Shown here piece after piece: positions 7,365-13,155 of a DNA stretch of 26,429 nt. Within the stretch, counting starts at the first letter, position 1, and each line of letters starts with the position of its first letter. Made by a program: the position numbers and the translations under genes. A model generated the notes under the pieces. The model saw only the letters and a program-made list of their open reading frames with translations, was not told the DNA's origin and made no database searches. This DNA comes from a virus: positions 1-26,429 of IMG/VR virus record IMGVR_UViG_3300027759_000372; one strand, written 5' to 3'.

Positions 7365-7876
7365 TGGATATTGCAGAATTTTTAAGGCAATTAACAGAAC
7401 AACAAAATACTCAACCAAATGCTACTAGCATAGGTAATGAAAACTTAAACTTAAATGCTTATACTAGACCTACATTAGGCGGCAATGTTAATGCTTATCA
7501 AGAAACTCCTGTAGGCTTATTAAGTGGCACTATTGGTAAAGAAGGCACAAATCCAATATACAAAGACGTTGCTTTAACAAACGAAAACTTCCGAGGTGGC
7601 ATATTAAGTCAACCAGGTGATGTTGCTCCTTATGGTGAATATCGTGATGGTAATGTTATGGCTAGAGTTATGGGCGGTGACTATCCTAATGCTTCTGCTA
7701 ACTATACAACTCCATTAGCAGGTGGTCAATTTACTGGTGGTGCTAATTATAACAATCAAGGTTTAGGTTTAAATGCGGAATATGCAAAAGTACTAAATGA
7801 TTGGATGTTAAAGGCAAGATTAAATGCTAACCCACAAGAACAACAACTTTTATTTGGATTAGGAAGAGGATTTTAA
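7364..7876 (+). CDS. Hypothetical Asn/Gly-rich protein
   Basis: 170 residues from a GTG start overlapping the preceding TAG, with an AAGGA ribosome site at 7352-7356. The first 30 residues are Gln/Asn-rich. The middle (residues about 40-150) is rich in Gly, Asn and Tyr, with an alternating polar/non-polar rhythm (GGQFTGGANYNNQGLGLNAEYAK) reminiscent of beta-barrel strands. It ends in LLFGLGRGF, and a terminal Phe is typical of outer-membrane proteins. There is no signal peptide, so it may instead be a virion protein. I do not recognise the family. Confidence 0.5.
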   Translation: MDIAEFLRQLTEQQNTQPNATSIGNENLNLNAYTRPTLGGNVNAYQETPVGLLSGTIGKEGTNPIYKDVALTNENFRGGILSQPGDVAPYGEYRDGNVMARVMGGDYPNASANYTTPLAGGQFTGGANYNNQGLGLNAEYAKVLNDWMLKARLNANPQEQQLLFGLGRGF

Positions 7877-8377
7877 ATGTTTAGTATTATCTCAGGTATA
7901 TTAGGTTTTGCTACTTCAGGTTTACCATCACTACTTGGCTTCTTTCAGCAAAAAGGTGACCAAAAGCATGAACGTGAAATGGCTCAACTACAGAACCAAC
8001 AAGCATTGCTTATGGCTGAAAAAGGTTTTGTATCACAAGAAAAGATTGCTGCAATTGAATTAGAAGGAACATACGCAGAAACATACGCACAAGAACGTGA
8101 AGCATTATATACACATGATGCTAAACTTGTTGCTGAAGCAGCACCTTGGGTAAAGACTCTTAACGCTTCTGTAAGACCTATTGTAGCTTTTACATTTGTA
8201 GGCTTATTAGTCTTTGTAGATGTAGCAGGTCTTGTATGGGCAGTTAAATCTACAGGTGGCTTTACTCCTGAAGCAATGGATGCAGTATTCTCTAGTGATG
8301 AGATGAGCATAGTAGCGTCAATTATTGGCTTTTACTTTGGTTCTCGTACTTGGGAGAAAAAGCGTGAAAGCGTCTAA
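7877..8377 (+). CDS. Holin, 3-TM (GTA-type) family
   Basis: 166 residues starting directly after the previous stop. It has an N-terminal hydrophobic segment (residues about 2-24), a charged helical linker (KHEREMAQLQNQQALL onward), then two hydrophobic helices (VRPIVAFTFVGLLVFVDVAG, about 99-123; MSIVASIIGFYFGSRTW, about 143-159). This order, with an APWVKTLNASVRP lead-in to the second helix, matches the GTA_holin_3TM family. It would form lesions in the inner membrane that release the endolysin encoded next. The endolysin start overlaps it by 14 bases. Confidence 0.75.
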   Translation: MFSIISGILGFATSGLPSLLGFFQQKGDQKHEREMAQLQNQQALLMAEKGFVSQEKIAAIELEGTYAETYAQEREALYTHDAKLVAEAAPWVKTLNASVRPIVAFTFVGLLVFVDVAGLVWAVKSTGGFTPEAMDAVFSSDEMSIVASIIGFYFGSRTWEKKRESV

Positions 8378-8813
8378 AGAAGCAATTAAGTTAATTAAAC
8401 ACCATGAAGGCATTAGAAACAAACCATACCAATGTCCCGCAAAACTGTGGACAGTAGGAATTGGTCATTTGATTGGTGATGGAAAAACATTACCGCCTGA
8501 ATGGAACAAAACATTTACTAACGAGGAAATAGATGCAATTCTTAAACGAGACCTCAACCGTTTTGAGTTGGGAATATCTAAGATGTTACCTAACGTGCCT
8601 CTTAGACAACACGAATTTGACGCTATCTTATCTTTCTGCTTTAATCTTGGTCTTGGTTGCTTTCAACGAAGCACCATCCGTCAAGCGTTGTTACGTGGCG
8701 ATAAAGAAGCGGCTATGGAGTCGTTAGTTAAATACTGTAGAGCTGGTGGCAAGATATTAAAAGGTTTACAAAACAGAAGATTAGATGAACGTAAATTGTT
8801 TTTAGGGTTATAA
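8364..8813 (+). CDS. Endolysin, GH24 lysozyme
   Basis: 149 residues from the GTG at 8364, chosen over an upstream TTG at 8325 because it has a GGGAG ribosome site and gives a normal lysozyme N-terminus (MKASKEAIKLIKHHEG). The catalytic set of P21/T4-like lysozymes is visible in the usual spacing E-8aa-C-5aa-T: Glu15, Cys24 and Thr30, followed by VGIGH. The C-terminal lobe (QHEFDAILSFCFNLG, then QNRRLDERKLF) also fits the family. It cleaves the MurNAc-GlcNAc bond in peptidoglycan. With no signal peptide or SAR helix, it depends on the upstream holin. Confidence 0.88.
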   Translation: MKASKEAIKLIKHHEGIRNKPYQCPAKLWTVGIGHLIGDGKTLPPEWNKTFTNEEIDAILKRDLNRFELGISKMLPNVPLRQHEFDAILSFCFNLGLGCFQRSTIRQALLRGDKEAAMESLVKYCRAGGKILKGLQNRRLDERKLFLGL

Positions 8814-8831
8814 TAAAGCATCTTAACCCTA
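8803..8831 (+). promoter_or_regulatory. 8-bp inverted repeat between endolysin and phosphoesterase genes
   Basis: Bases 8803-8810 (TAGGGTTA) and 8824-8831 (TAACCCTA) are perfect reverse complements around a 13-base loop. The first arm covers the end of the lysozyme gene. The second arm touches the AGGAGA ribosome site (8831-8836) of the next gene. There is no T-tract, so it is not a standard terminator. It could limit access to that ribosome site or protect the 3' end of the lysis mRNA. Confidence 0.4.
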
Positions 8832-8841
8832 GGAGAGTAGT

Positions 8842-9546
8842 TTGAAATATAAATCAGTTCTAGTCATATCTGACCTACATATTCCATATCATCATCCTGA
8901 CGCATTTGCGTTTTTAAAAGCATTAAAGACTAAATACAAGTTTGACCATATAGTCAACATAGGTGATGAGCTAGACCAACACGCAATTTCTATGCATGAA
9001 CATAACCCAGACTTGCATTCTGCTGGACATGAATTAGAAGAGTCTAAAAAACACGTAAAAGAATTAGAAAAAATATTTCCTAAGATGGTATTAGTTCACT
9101 CTAACCATAGCTCTTTAGTTTATCGCAGAGCATTAAAGTATGGTATGCCTAAGGCTTATTTAAAGCACTACAACGAGTTTTTAGAGGTTGGGAAGGGTTG
9201 GGTATGGGTAGATGACCACACTATTACTTTATCTGATAATACTAGGTGTTTCTTTACACATGGTTTATCTGCTGACGTTCTTAAAGTAGCCCAAGCATAC
9301 GGTATGAATTCCGTCCAGGGTCACTATCACACAAAATTTTCTATCGGATATTACAGTAATCCAGATGCTCTTATTTGGGGTATGCAAGTTGGATGTTTAA
9401 TACATCAAAAGTCTATGGCATTTGACTATGCTAAAAACTTTAAAAGTCGTTTCATTGTAGGTTGTGGAGTTATTATTAACGGTCAACCAAAGCTAATGCC
9501 TATGGTATTAAAAGAGAATGGGCGTTGGAATGGTCATGTTTCTTAG
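8842..9546 (+). CDS. Calcineurin-like metallophosphoesterase
   Basis: 234 residues from a TTG start with a strong AGGAGA ribosome site at 8831-8836. The metal-binding motifs of the family are in order: D-x-H in SDLHIP (Asp11, His13), GDELD (Asp42), N-H in HSNHSS (Asn88, His89), His140 in FFTHG, and G-H-x-H in GHYHTK (His161, His163). The core of a calcineurin-like phosphoesterase is thus complete. Phage relatives are variously described as nucleases or phosphatases. Substrate cannot be told. It comes after the lysis genes, near the end of the late operon. Confidence 0.82.
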   Translation: MKYKSVLVISDLHIPYHHPDAFAFLKALKTKYKFDHIVNIGDELDQHAISMHEHNPDLHSAGHELEESKKHVKELEKIFPKMVLVHSNHSSLVYRRALKYGMPKAYLKHYNEFLEVGKGWVWVDDHTITLSDNTRCFFTHGLSADVLKVAQAYGMNSVQGHYHTKFSIGYYSNPDALIWGMQVGCLIHQKSMAFDYAKNFKSRFIVGCGVIINGQPKLMPMVLKENGRWNGHVS

Positions 9547-9553
9547 GACAATT

Positions 9554-9730
9554 ATGCAACGGTCAGAAGTAGAAATTATCTGTAATCACATGCTAGGCAG
9601 AGTGATTGTATCTTGTGAAGCATTACATGGCGATAGCACTATAGTCATCACATTAGATGACGATAGCATGATAGAAATAAGTGGTGAAGAACTAGCTATC
9701 TATGGTGAACTAACACCAATGGATGACTAG
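9554..9730 (+). CDS. Small acidic hypothetical protein
   Basis: 58 residues from the ATG at 9554, which has an AGGA ribosome site at 9545-9548. In-frame ATGs at 9518 and 9536 lie inside the previous gene and have poorer sites. The product looks like a small beta-rich domain (GRVIVSCEALHGDSTIVITL) with an acidic C-terminal half. No family recognised. It is the last + gene of the late block, and its stop overlaps the stop of the convergent gene on the - strand. Confidence 0.55.
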   Translation: MQRSEVEIICNHMLGRVIVSCEALHGDSTIVITLDDDSMIEISGEELAIYGELTPMDD

Positions 9731-9882
9731 ACGCAGATAATCACACCACCACTTACCTGACAGACTGTTACAGACCCATCAGGTGCTAGTATAGTAGTAG
9801 TTTGAGCCATAACCTGTTCTGTTCCCCAAATAGCTAATGCAGCTAATACCACAATAAATATCCAATAGATTTTACTCATCAT
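9727..9882 (-). CDS. Tiny secreted protein with signal peptide
   Basis: 51 codons on the - strand, with two adjacent ATGs at 9882 and 9879 after an AAAGG ribosome site. It reads MSKIYWIFIVVLAALAIWG, then a likely signal-peptide cut after VMA. The remainder is a short Thr-rich piece with two Cys (VTVCQV, VIICV). Very short secreted proteins with a paired-Cys end are common in aquatic phages; function unknown. It starts inside the end of the upstream DUF3310 gene (11-base overlap), so translation is probably coupled. Its stop overlaps that of the convergent + gene. Confidence 0.6.
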   Translation of the reverse strand: MMSKIYWIFIVVLAALAIWGTEQVMAQTTTILAPDGSVTVCQVSGGVIICV

Positions 9883-10147
9883 CAAACCTTTGTAATTGAG
9901 CTTCTAATTCTGGTGGAATTTCAACTCCATCATCTTTAGTAGCATCTAATAGTTTGTTCTTATACCAATCAGACTTTTCTAAATCTTGTTGTGGATTATC
10001 TTTAAATGGATAACGTAAGTCATACTTTAACTTACAACCTTTAAGATACCCAATATACTCTTCTTTAGTCAAACGACTTTTAATCACATCTATTGCTTCT
10101 ATACCGCCTACTAAGTAATGCGGTGGTCTATTCACTAAATCAACCAT
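9872..10147 (-). CDS. DUF3310-type protein
   Basis: 91 residues after an AAGGGGA ribosome site. The N-terminus NRPPHYLVGGIEAIDVIKS and the middle YLKGCKLKYDLRYPFKD, then DLEKSDWYKNKLL, are the hallmark order of DUF3310 proteins. This is a small phage family sometimes labelled nucleotide-kinase-like, with no proven activity. The usual conserved Lys-Tyr-x-x-R-x segment is present as KYDLRY. It sits in the - operon downstream of small membrane and HTH-like genes and overlaps the next gene. Confidence 0.75.
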   Translation of the reverse strand: MVDLVNRPPHYLVGGIEAIDVIKSRLTKEEYIGYLKGCKLKYDLRYPFKDNPQQDLEKSDWYKNKLLDATKDDGVEIPPELEAQLQRFDDE

Positions 10148-10149
10148 TC

Positions 10150-10266
10150 TTATCCCCTTATAAAAAATAAATCAATTAACTGATAACAACCATAAAAAAA
10201 CCAACCCATACCACCAACAATCAACAGCCATACTACTACTTCTAATATCTTTTCTGCTCTTGCCAT
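10150..10266 (-). CDS. 38-aa single-TM membrane peptide
   Basis: The reading frame starts at ATG 10266, eight bases after a GGGAG element, and ends two bases before the DUF3310 start. It encodes a charged N-terminus (MARAEKILE), one hydrophobic helix (VVVWLLIVGGMGWFFYG) and a short end. It overlaps the upstream gene by 25 bases. It is very short and no homologue is known to me. The spacing, ribosome site and helix make it likely to be translated. Confidence 0.5.
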   Translation of the reverse strand: MARAEKILEVVVWLLIVGGMGWFFYGCYQLIDLFFIRG

Positions 10267-10505
10267 TTACCATACTCCCTTCCTACAGTTACAGACACAT
10301 AATTCCTATTCTTAAATCTTTTATCCAATGTGTTATTGTAAGTCCACTTTGGCAAAGTAAAGTATCCTTGACTTTCTAAATACTTTAATCTTGTTCTACA
10401 AACAACGCATTGTTGCACAATACTTTTAATGCTGCAACCAGGATTTGCTTCTATATAACTTATAATAAACTTTGCCTGTCTTTGGTCATCTAGTTTAGTG
10501 TACAT
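10242..10505 (-). CDS. Small HTH-like DNA-binding protein candidate
   Basis: 87 residues, with a GGAG ribosome site six bases before the ATG. Residues 10-48 (AKFIISYIEANPGCSIKSI, then VCRTRLKYLESQGYFTLP) have the pattern of a winged helix-turn-helix: helix, turn with Gly, recognition helix, then a wing with an aromatic strand. The basic C-terminal part (KRFKNRNYV) could contact nucleic acid. It might regulate the small - operon or the divergent pqqA unit. That is a guess from position; no family was recognised. Confidence 0.5.
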   Translation of the reverse strand: MYTKLDDQRQAKFIISYIEANPGCSIKSIVQQCVVCRTRLKYLESQGYFTLPKWTYNNTLDKRFKNRNYVSVTVGREYGKWQEQKRY

Positions 10506-10644
10506 CTTTTACTCCATGCAATTGTTCTATAAGTCTAGCAAATCTAAATATCTTGTCAATTGTTATTACCTGACTACCGTATCCAAATGCTTCTTTATAT
10601 ACCTTTATAATTTCTTCTTGAGTAAGTGGTTTAGAGTCCACCAT
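10495..10644 (-). CDS. 49-aa phage hypothetical protein
   Basis: The frame runs from ATG 10644 (GGAGG three bases upstream; a GTG next to it has better spacing) to a TAA overlapping the next gene's start. The pattern EEIIKVYKEAFGYG, a short linker and KIFRFARLIEQLHG resembles a widespread class of tiny phage proteins with an E-I-I and R-F-A-R-x-I-E signature. Their function is unknown. It overlaps genes at both ends, as do its neighbours, so it is likely real. Confidence 0.6.
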   Translation of the reverse strand: MVDSKPLTQEEIIKVYKEAFGYGSQVITIDKIFRFARLIEQLHGVKDVH

Positions 10645-10870
10645 GTGCCTCCGTTAGTTTCTTACTATCGTACTTAGATAATCCTTTATATTCTTCTACA
10701 GGTTCACCAGGAACTAATGGTGTTATCTTAATATGATGCGTTGTATTCTTTAAGTCGTTTAAATATGAAAGTTGATTAGGATGAAATGACCATAAATAAG
10801 ACTTCTTTAAGTCACCAGACCTAACATCAAACTCCTCATAAAGCCATGCTACAGGTTCTTTTTTAGCCAT
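10631..10870 (-). CDS. Hypothetical phage protein (EPVAWLYE type)
   Basis: 79 residues, starting in the TAATG overlap with the hydrolase gene. The opening KKEPVAWLYEEFD and the later PLVPGEPVEEYKGLS are recognisable features of a common small phage family of unknown function. It has no membrane segment, signal or catalytic motif. The nearest strong ribosome site lies 14 bases upstream, so translation probably depends on coupling to the preceding gene. Confidence 0.55.
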   Translation of the reverse strand: MAKKEPVAWLYEEFDVRSGDLKKSYLWSFHPNQLSYLNDLKNTTHHIKITPLVPGEPVEEYKGLSKYDSKKLTEAHGGL

Positions 10871-11253
10871 TAGTAAAAATACATCCTTCCTATGTGTTTT
10901 GTTTTTTGTTTACCAAACCATGCTTTCTTTGGCGGTATTGAGTCATCATGGAAATATAAAGCATTTGCAACTGGATTTGCATATTTATTATGAACAATCG
11001 TATCAATAACCAAAAGTTTAGTTTCCAAATACGCCCTAGCATTAACTTCTGGATGACTTTCATCCGTAACCCCAATAAACTGACCATTAGCATAAACAAC
11101 AGAGCATACATCACGACCCCAAAAACCACTACGAACCCTATTACGTATGACATTTATAACACCTACCTTTTCTTCTAGTGTTCTTGTATTAACTTCATGG
11201 TACACAGCAGTTGCATAACACGCTATATCTAATTCTAAGTTATGTATATCCAT
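10870..11253 (-). CDS. SleB-type cell-wall hydrolase
   Basis: 127 residues. The sequence YATAVYHEVNTRTLEEKVGV, followed by INVIRNRV and VCSVVYANGQFIG, fits the Hydrolase_2/SleB family of peptidoglycan lytic transglycosylases, with Glu20 in HEVN as the probable catalytic acid. There is no signal peptide. It is the first gene of the - operon, divergent from pqqA, and separate from the holin/lysozyme cassette. It may serve local wall opening rather than bulk lysis. An AAAGG ribosome site precedes the ATG. Confidence 0.78.
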   Translation of the reverse strand: MDIHNLELDIACYATAVYHEVNTRTLEEKVGVINVIRNRVRSGFWGRDVCSVVYANGQFIGVTDESHPEVNARAYLETKLLVIDTIVHNKYANPVANALYFHDDSIPPKKAWFGKQKTKHIGRMYFY

Positions 11254-11356
11254 TATAAACCTTTCATGCTTTTCTGGTGTCTAGCAAATCCACATAAGCG
11301 TATAATTCTATTATATTGTGCAATTAAGCATAATATATTACTTAAGGATAAATACC
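11254..11356. promoter_or_regulatory. Divergent promoter region between SleB-type gene and pqqA
   Basis: This AT-rich 103-base gap separates two divergent transcription units. On the + strand a perfect TATAAT lies at 11301-11306 and a CATAAT at 11329-11334, but no good -35 is seen at the usual distance. On the - strand TATAAT occurs at 11315-11310, also with a weak -35. The pqqA ribosome site AAGGA is at 11344-11348, eight bases before the start. Weak -35 elements suggest an activator or a phage-modified polymerase. Confidence 0.4.
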
Positions 11357-11428
11357 ATGTGGACAACTCCAGCAGCTACAGAAATGCGTTTTGGCTTTGA
11401 AGTAACTATGTACGTAATGAACAAATAG
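11357..11428 (+). CDS. pqqA: PqqA, coenzyme PQQ precursor peptide
   Basis: A 23-residue peptide starting MWTTPAATE and ending FEVTMYVMNK. Glu15 and Tyr19, the two residues joined and turned into PQQ, sit at exactly the canonical positions within the family core G-x-E-V-T-x-Y. The N-terminal M-W-x-x-P-A is also typical. Length and both key residues argue for a working substrate. In known pathways PqqD binds PqqA, the radical-SAM enzyme PqqE makes the Glu-Tyr link, and PqqB, F/G and C finish the cofactor, which serves methanol and other quinoprotein dehydrogenases. None of those genes is here, so the host must supply them. A ribosome site (AAGGA) and a dedicated terminator flank the gene. Raised PQQ supply during infection is inference. 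Confidence 0.92.
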   Translation: MWTTPAATEMRFGFEVTMYVMNK

Positions 11429-11443
11429 TTTATACTATTTAAC

Positions 11444-11476
11444 GGTGACAGCGTTCTTCAGAAAATCGTTATCGCC
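11444..11476 (+). other. Hairpin in the pqqA 3' untranslated region
   Basis: Bases 11444-11453 pair with 11467-11476 as a ten-position stem with one mismatch and two G-U pairs, around a 13-base loop. It lies between the pqqA stop and the terminator. It has no T-tract of its own. It could stabilise the short pqqA mRNA. No known RNA family was recognised. Confidence 0.5.
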
Positions 11477-11483
11477 AATAATT

Positions 11484-11510
11484 AAGGGGACTGAAAATGT
11501 CCCCTTTTTA
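11484..11510. terminator. Bidirectional intrinsic terminator between pqqA and the recombination operon
   Basis: A perfect 8-bp stem (11484-11491 AAGGGGAC with 11499-11506 GTCCCCTT) encloses a 7-base loop and runs into a T-tract on the + strand. On the - strand the same stem is followed by TTAATTATT. It would end pqqA transcription rightwards and the recombination operon leftwards. Confidence 0.88.
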
Positions 11511-11753
11511 TTAGAATGGCACATCCTCATCTGAACCTTCAACAGCAGGTCCACTTCTTACTTCCCCTTGAGTTTCTTTTAGTTGCACAGAGCCACTAAT
11601 AAACTTACCATTCTTACCTTCTCTAATCCAGCCACTAATTCTAAATTCAATACCATCTACATTAGCAGTACCTGTATAGTCAGGTCTTTTAGGATTGTCA
11701 CCTTTATCATTTTTAAACAATGTAAACGTGTTTGTGTTATCGTACTCAGCCAT
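11511..11753 (-). CDS. SSB-like small protein with acidic DEDVPF tail
   Basis: 80 residues after a GGAG ribosome site. The core (residues 5-60) looks like a small beta-barrel (NTFTLFKNDKGDN, then YTGTANVDGIEFRISGWI), similar to DUF736-type or OB-like phage proteins. The C-terminus SDEDVPF closely resembles the DDDIPF tip by which bacterial SSB recruits partner proteins. It is the last gene of a recombination operon with an ERF annealer and an exonuclease, where an ssDNA-binding protein is expected. At 80 residues it is shorter than normal SSB, so a DUF736-like protein with an SSB-type tail is the alternative. Confidence 0.55.
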   Translation of the reverse strand: MAEYDNTNTFTLFKNDKGDNPKRPDYTGTANVDGIEFRISGWIREGKNGKFISGSVQLKETQGEVRSGPAVEGSDEDVPF

Positions 11754-11756
11754 ATA

Positions 11757-12305
11757 CTACTCCTTATTAAAAATTGGTTTCTTAGTCCAGCGTTTAGGTT
11801 CTATGTCATCTTCAACATATTTAATAAATTCTAGTGCTAATGGCGTATACCAGTCAAGCCATATTTTACTTCTGTTTACTACCTGTATCTTTGTTTCATT
11901 TGGTGTCCATATATAGAAATACGCATGAGGCATTTTACATACTTCCATTTGCATTTGCATTTGAAAGTAATAGCGTTCAGGTATCTCTTTATAAACTTCC
12001 TGAGTATATGGGCATTTTATCTCAATAACATTGCCATCATAATAACCATCAGGACTTGCACCAAACGGTAATTTGTCATGTAATACAAACTTATTACCAG
12101 GCTCTACAATATCATCAAACTCTTTTTCTAATGCAGATAATGCAATAGACTCATGAATATTACCGTATTCAGTCATCTCATTACCTTCAAAAGGAGGTTC
12201 ACGTAAAGTCATTTGACGCCATAACTTTTGTCTTTCATATACAGCAGACCACGCATTACTAGCTGTAATAACGTTATGACGCCTATTATCTTTTAAATGA
12301 CTCAT
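11757..12305 (-). CDS. YqaJ/lambda-exonuclease-type recombination nuclease
   Basis: 182 residues. The catalytic order of the PD-(D/E)XK lambda-exonuclease/YqaJ family is clear: Glu52 in GNIHES, Asp86 in GASPDGYYDG, and Glu95-x-Lys97 in VIEIKCPY, followed by the Gln-rich helix YYFQMQMQMEVC. It should resect dsDNA 5' to 3', leaving ssDNA for the ERF protein encoded just upstream. The two genes overlap by ATGA. Residues 12-30 (VITASNAWSAVYERQKLW) match the usual N-terminal helix. Confidence 0.85.
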   Translation of the reverse strand: MSHLKDNRRHNVITASNAWSAVYERQKLWRQMTLREPPFEGNEMTEYGNIHESIALSALEKEFDDIVEPGNKFVLHDKLPFGASPDGYYDGNVIEIKCPYTQEVYKEIPERYYFQMQMQMEVCKMPHAYFYIWTPNETKIQVVNRSKIWLDWYTPLALEFIKYVEDDIEPKRWTKKPIFNKE

Positions 12306-12841
12306 GCAGACTTCTTAAGTTCGTTAGCATACTCACGTAGCTTTTCTTGAGCATTTGGTGTTAATTTAAAAAATGCTTGTTTAAGTTCACCACGTTTAGC
12401 AGCTTGTTCTAAGTTATTCTTAGCAATTTCTAACTGTTCTTCTGTAAGATTATCTTCAACTTCTATAGGTTTAGCAGAGTCAATTGCGTCATGCTCTACT
12501 ATTTCAAAAGCATTAGTCCATAAATATCTGCGAAGGTAAGTTTGAACTGCACCTAAGTTTTGCACATCATGGCAACCTTTTAAAGCTGCTGAAGACATAG
12601 GACATTTAAACTCAATAAACTGTGTAGCATCATCCATGTCTGTAATAGTAAGAATTGCTATGTCTGTATAAAATGTTACTGTGCCACAGATACCCACATC
12701 ATTAGAAATTTCTTGAATAGTAGGTAAGAAATCACCTAACTCAAAATACTTGTATCCTGCAAATTTATTATGACCAGACTTTTTAAGGTCTGCTGTTTGT
12801 AGCTTTAATCTTGCTTGCATTAATTTTTTATGAATGCTCAT
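12302..12841 (-). CDS. erf: ERF-family single-strand annealing protein
   Basis: 179 residues with a GGAGAG ribosome site. The N-terminal domain (residues 1-120) has the ERF signature: KLMQARLKLQTADLKKSGHN followed by YKYFELGDFLPTIQEI and later GAVQTYLRRYL. ERF proteins anneal complementary ssDNA during phage recombination and genome circularisation. The C-terminal third is charged and helical. It partners with the overlapping YqaJ-type nuclease downstream. The operon is led by the promoter near 13300. Confidence 0.8.
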   Translation of the reverse strand: MSIHKKLMQARLKLQTADLKKSGHNKFAGYKYFELGDFLPTIQEISNDVGICGTVTFYTDIAILTITDMDDATQFIEFKCPMSSAALKGCHDVQNLGAVQTYLRRYLWTNAFEIVEHDAIDSAKPIEVEDNLTEEQLEIAKNNLEQAAKRGELKQAFFKLTPNAQEKLREYANELKKSA

Positions 12842-13002
12842 TTATTCTCTCCTGTTGTTTGGTTTCCATCTCGTGCAACTCCTGCATCACTTCCTGGTAA
12901 AATTGGTCTTCCATTTTCTCTCTCCCATTTGTCGTTATCTAATTTAAGTTCGTCATTCAATCGTTTAAGAATATCTGCTATATGTTCTAAACCATTCGCC
13001 AT
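12838..13002 (-). CDS. 54-aa hypothetical protein of the recombination operon
   Basis: The start at 13002 (MANGLEHIADILKRLNDEL) has a GGGGG element eight bases upstream. An in-frame ATG at 13038 lies in an overlapping peptide gene and has no ribosome site. The first half is one amphipathic helix. The second half is Gly/Asn-rich and polar. The stop overlaps the ERF start by ATGA. Family not recognised. Confidence 0.55.
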   Translation of the reverse strand: MANGLEHIADILKRLNDELKLDNDKWERENGRPILPGSDAGVARDGNQTTGENK

Positions 13003-13055
13003 ATTATATACCCCCAAAACACAAAAAGAAATAGCCATAAATATTTATTCATCAT
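12987..13055 (-). CDS. 22-aa hydrophobic membrane peptide
   Basis: The frame starts at paired ATGs (13055, 13052) behind a GGAGA ribosome site inside the end of the preceding gene. It encodes MNKYLWLFLFVFWGYIIW and a short basic end, essentially one transmembrane helix. It overlaps the genes on both sides. It resembles the very short toxin-like or regulatory membrane peptides found in phages, but there is no direct evidence of function. Confidence 0.45.
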   Translation of the reverse strand: MMNKYLWLFLFVFWGYIIWRMV

Positions 13056-13155
13056 GCTTCTCCTGTTGGTCAAGTTTATATTGGGCTTCTTCTTCCAATC
13101 TGTCAAGTCTATCCATTTCATCTAAATATGCGTCTGGGTCTAAATGTCTTTCCAT
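13045..13155 (-). CDS. 36-aa acidic helical protein
   Basis: The start at 13155 (MERHLDPDAY) has a GGAG ribosome site seven bases upstream and overlaps the preceding stop as TAATG. A longer open frame to 13305 would overlap another small gene and lacks a ribosome site, so it was rejected. The product is almost entirely charged (DEMDRLDRLEEEAQYKLDQQ) and probably one helix or coiled coil. Function unknown. Confidence 0.5.
   Translation of the reverse strand: MERHLDPDAYLDEMDRLDRLEEEAQYKLDQQEKHDE

Noticed and set aside
8325-8363. TTG start giving a longer endolysin N-terminus.
   Set aside because: It would add a stretch unlike lysozymes and lies deep within the holin gene. GTG 8364 has a GGGAG site.
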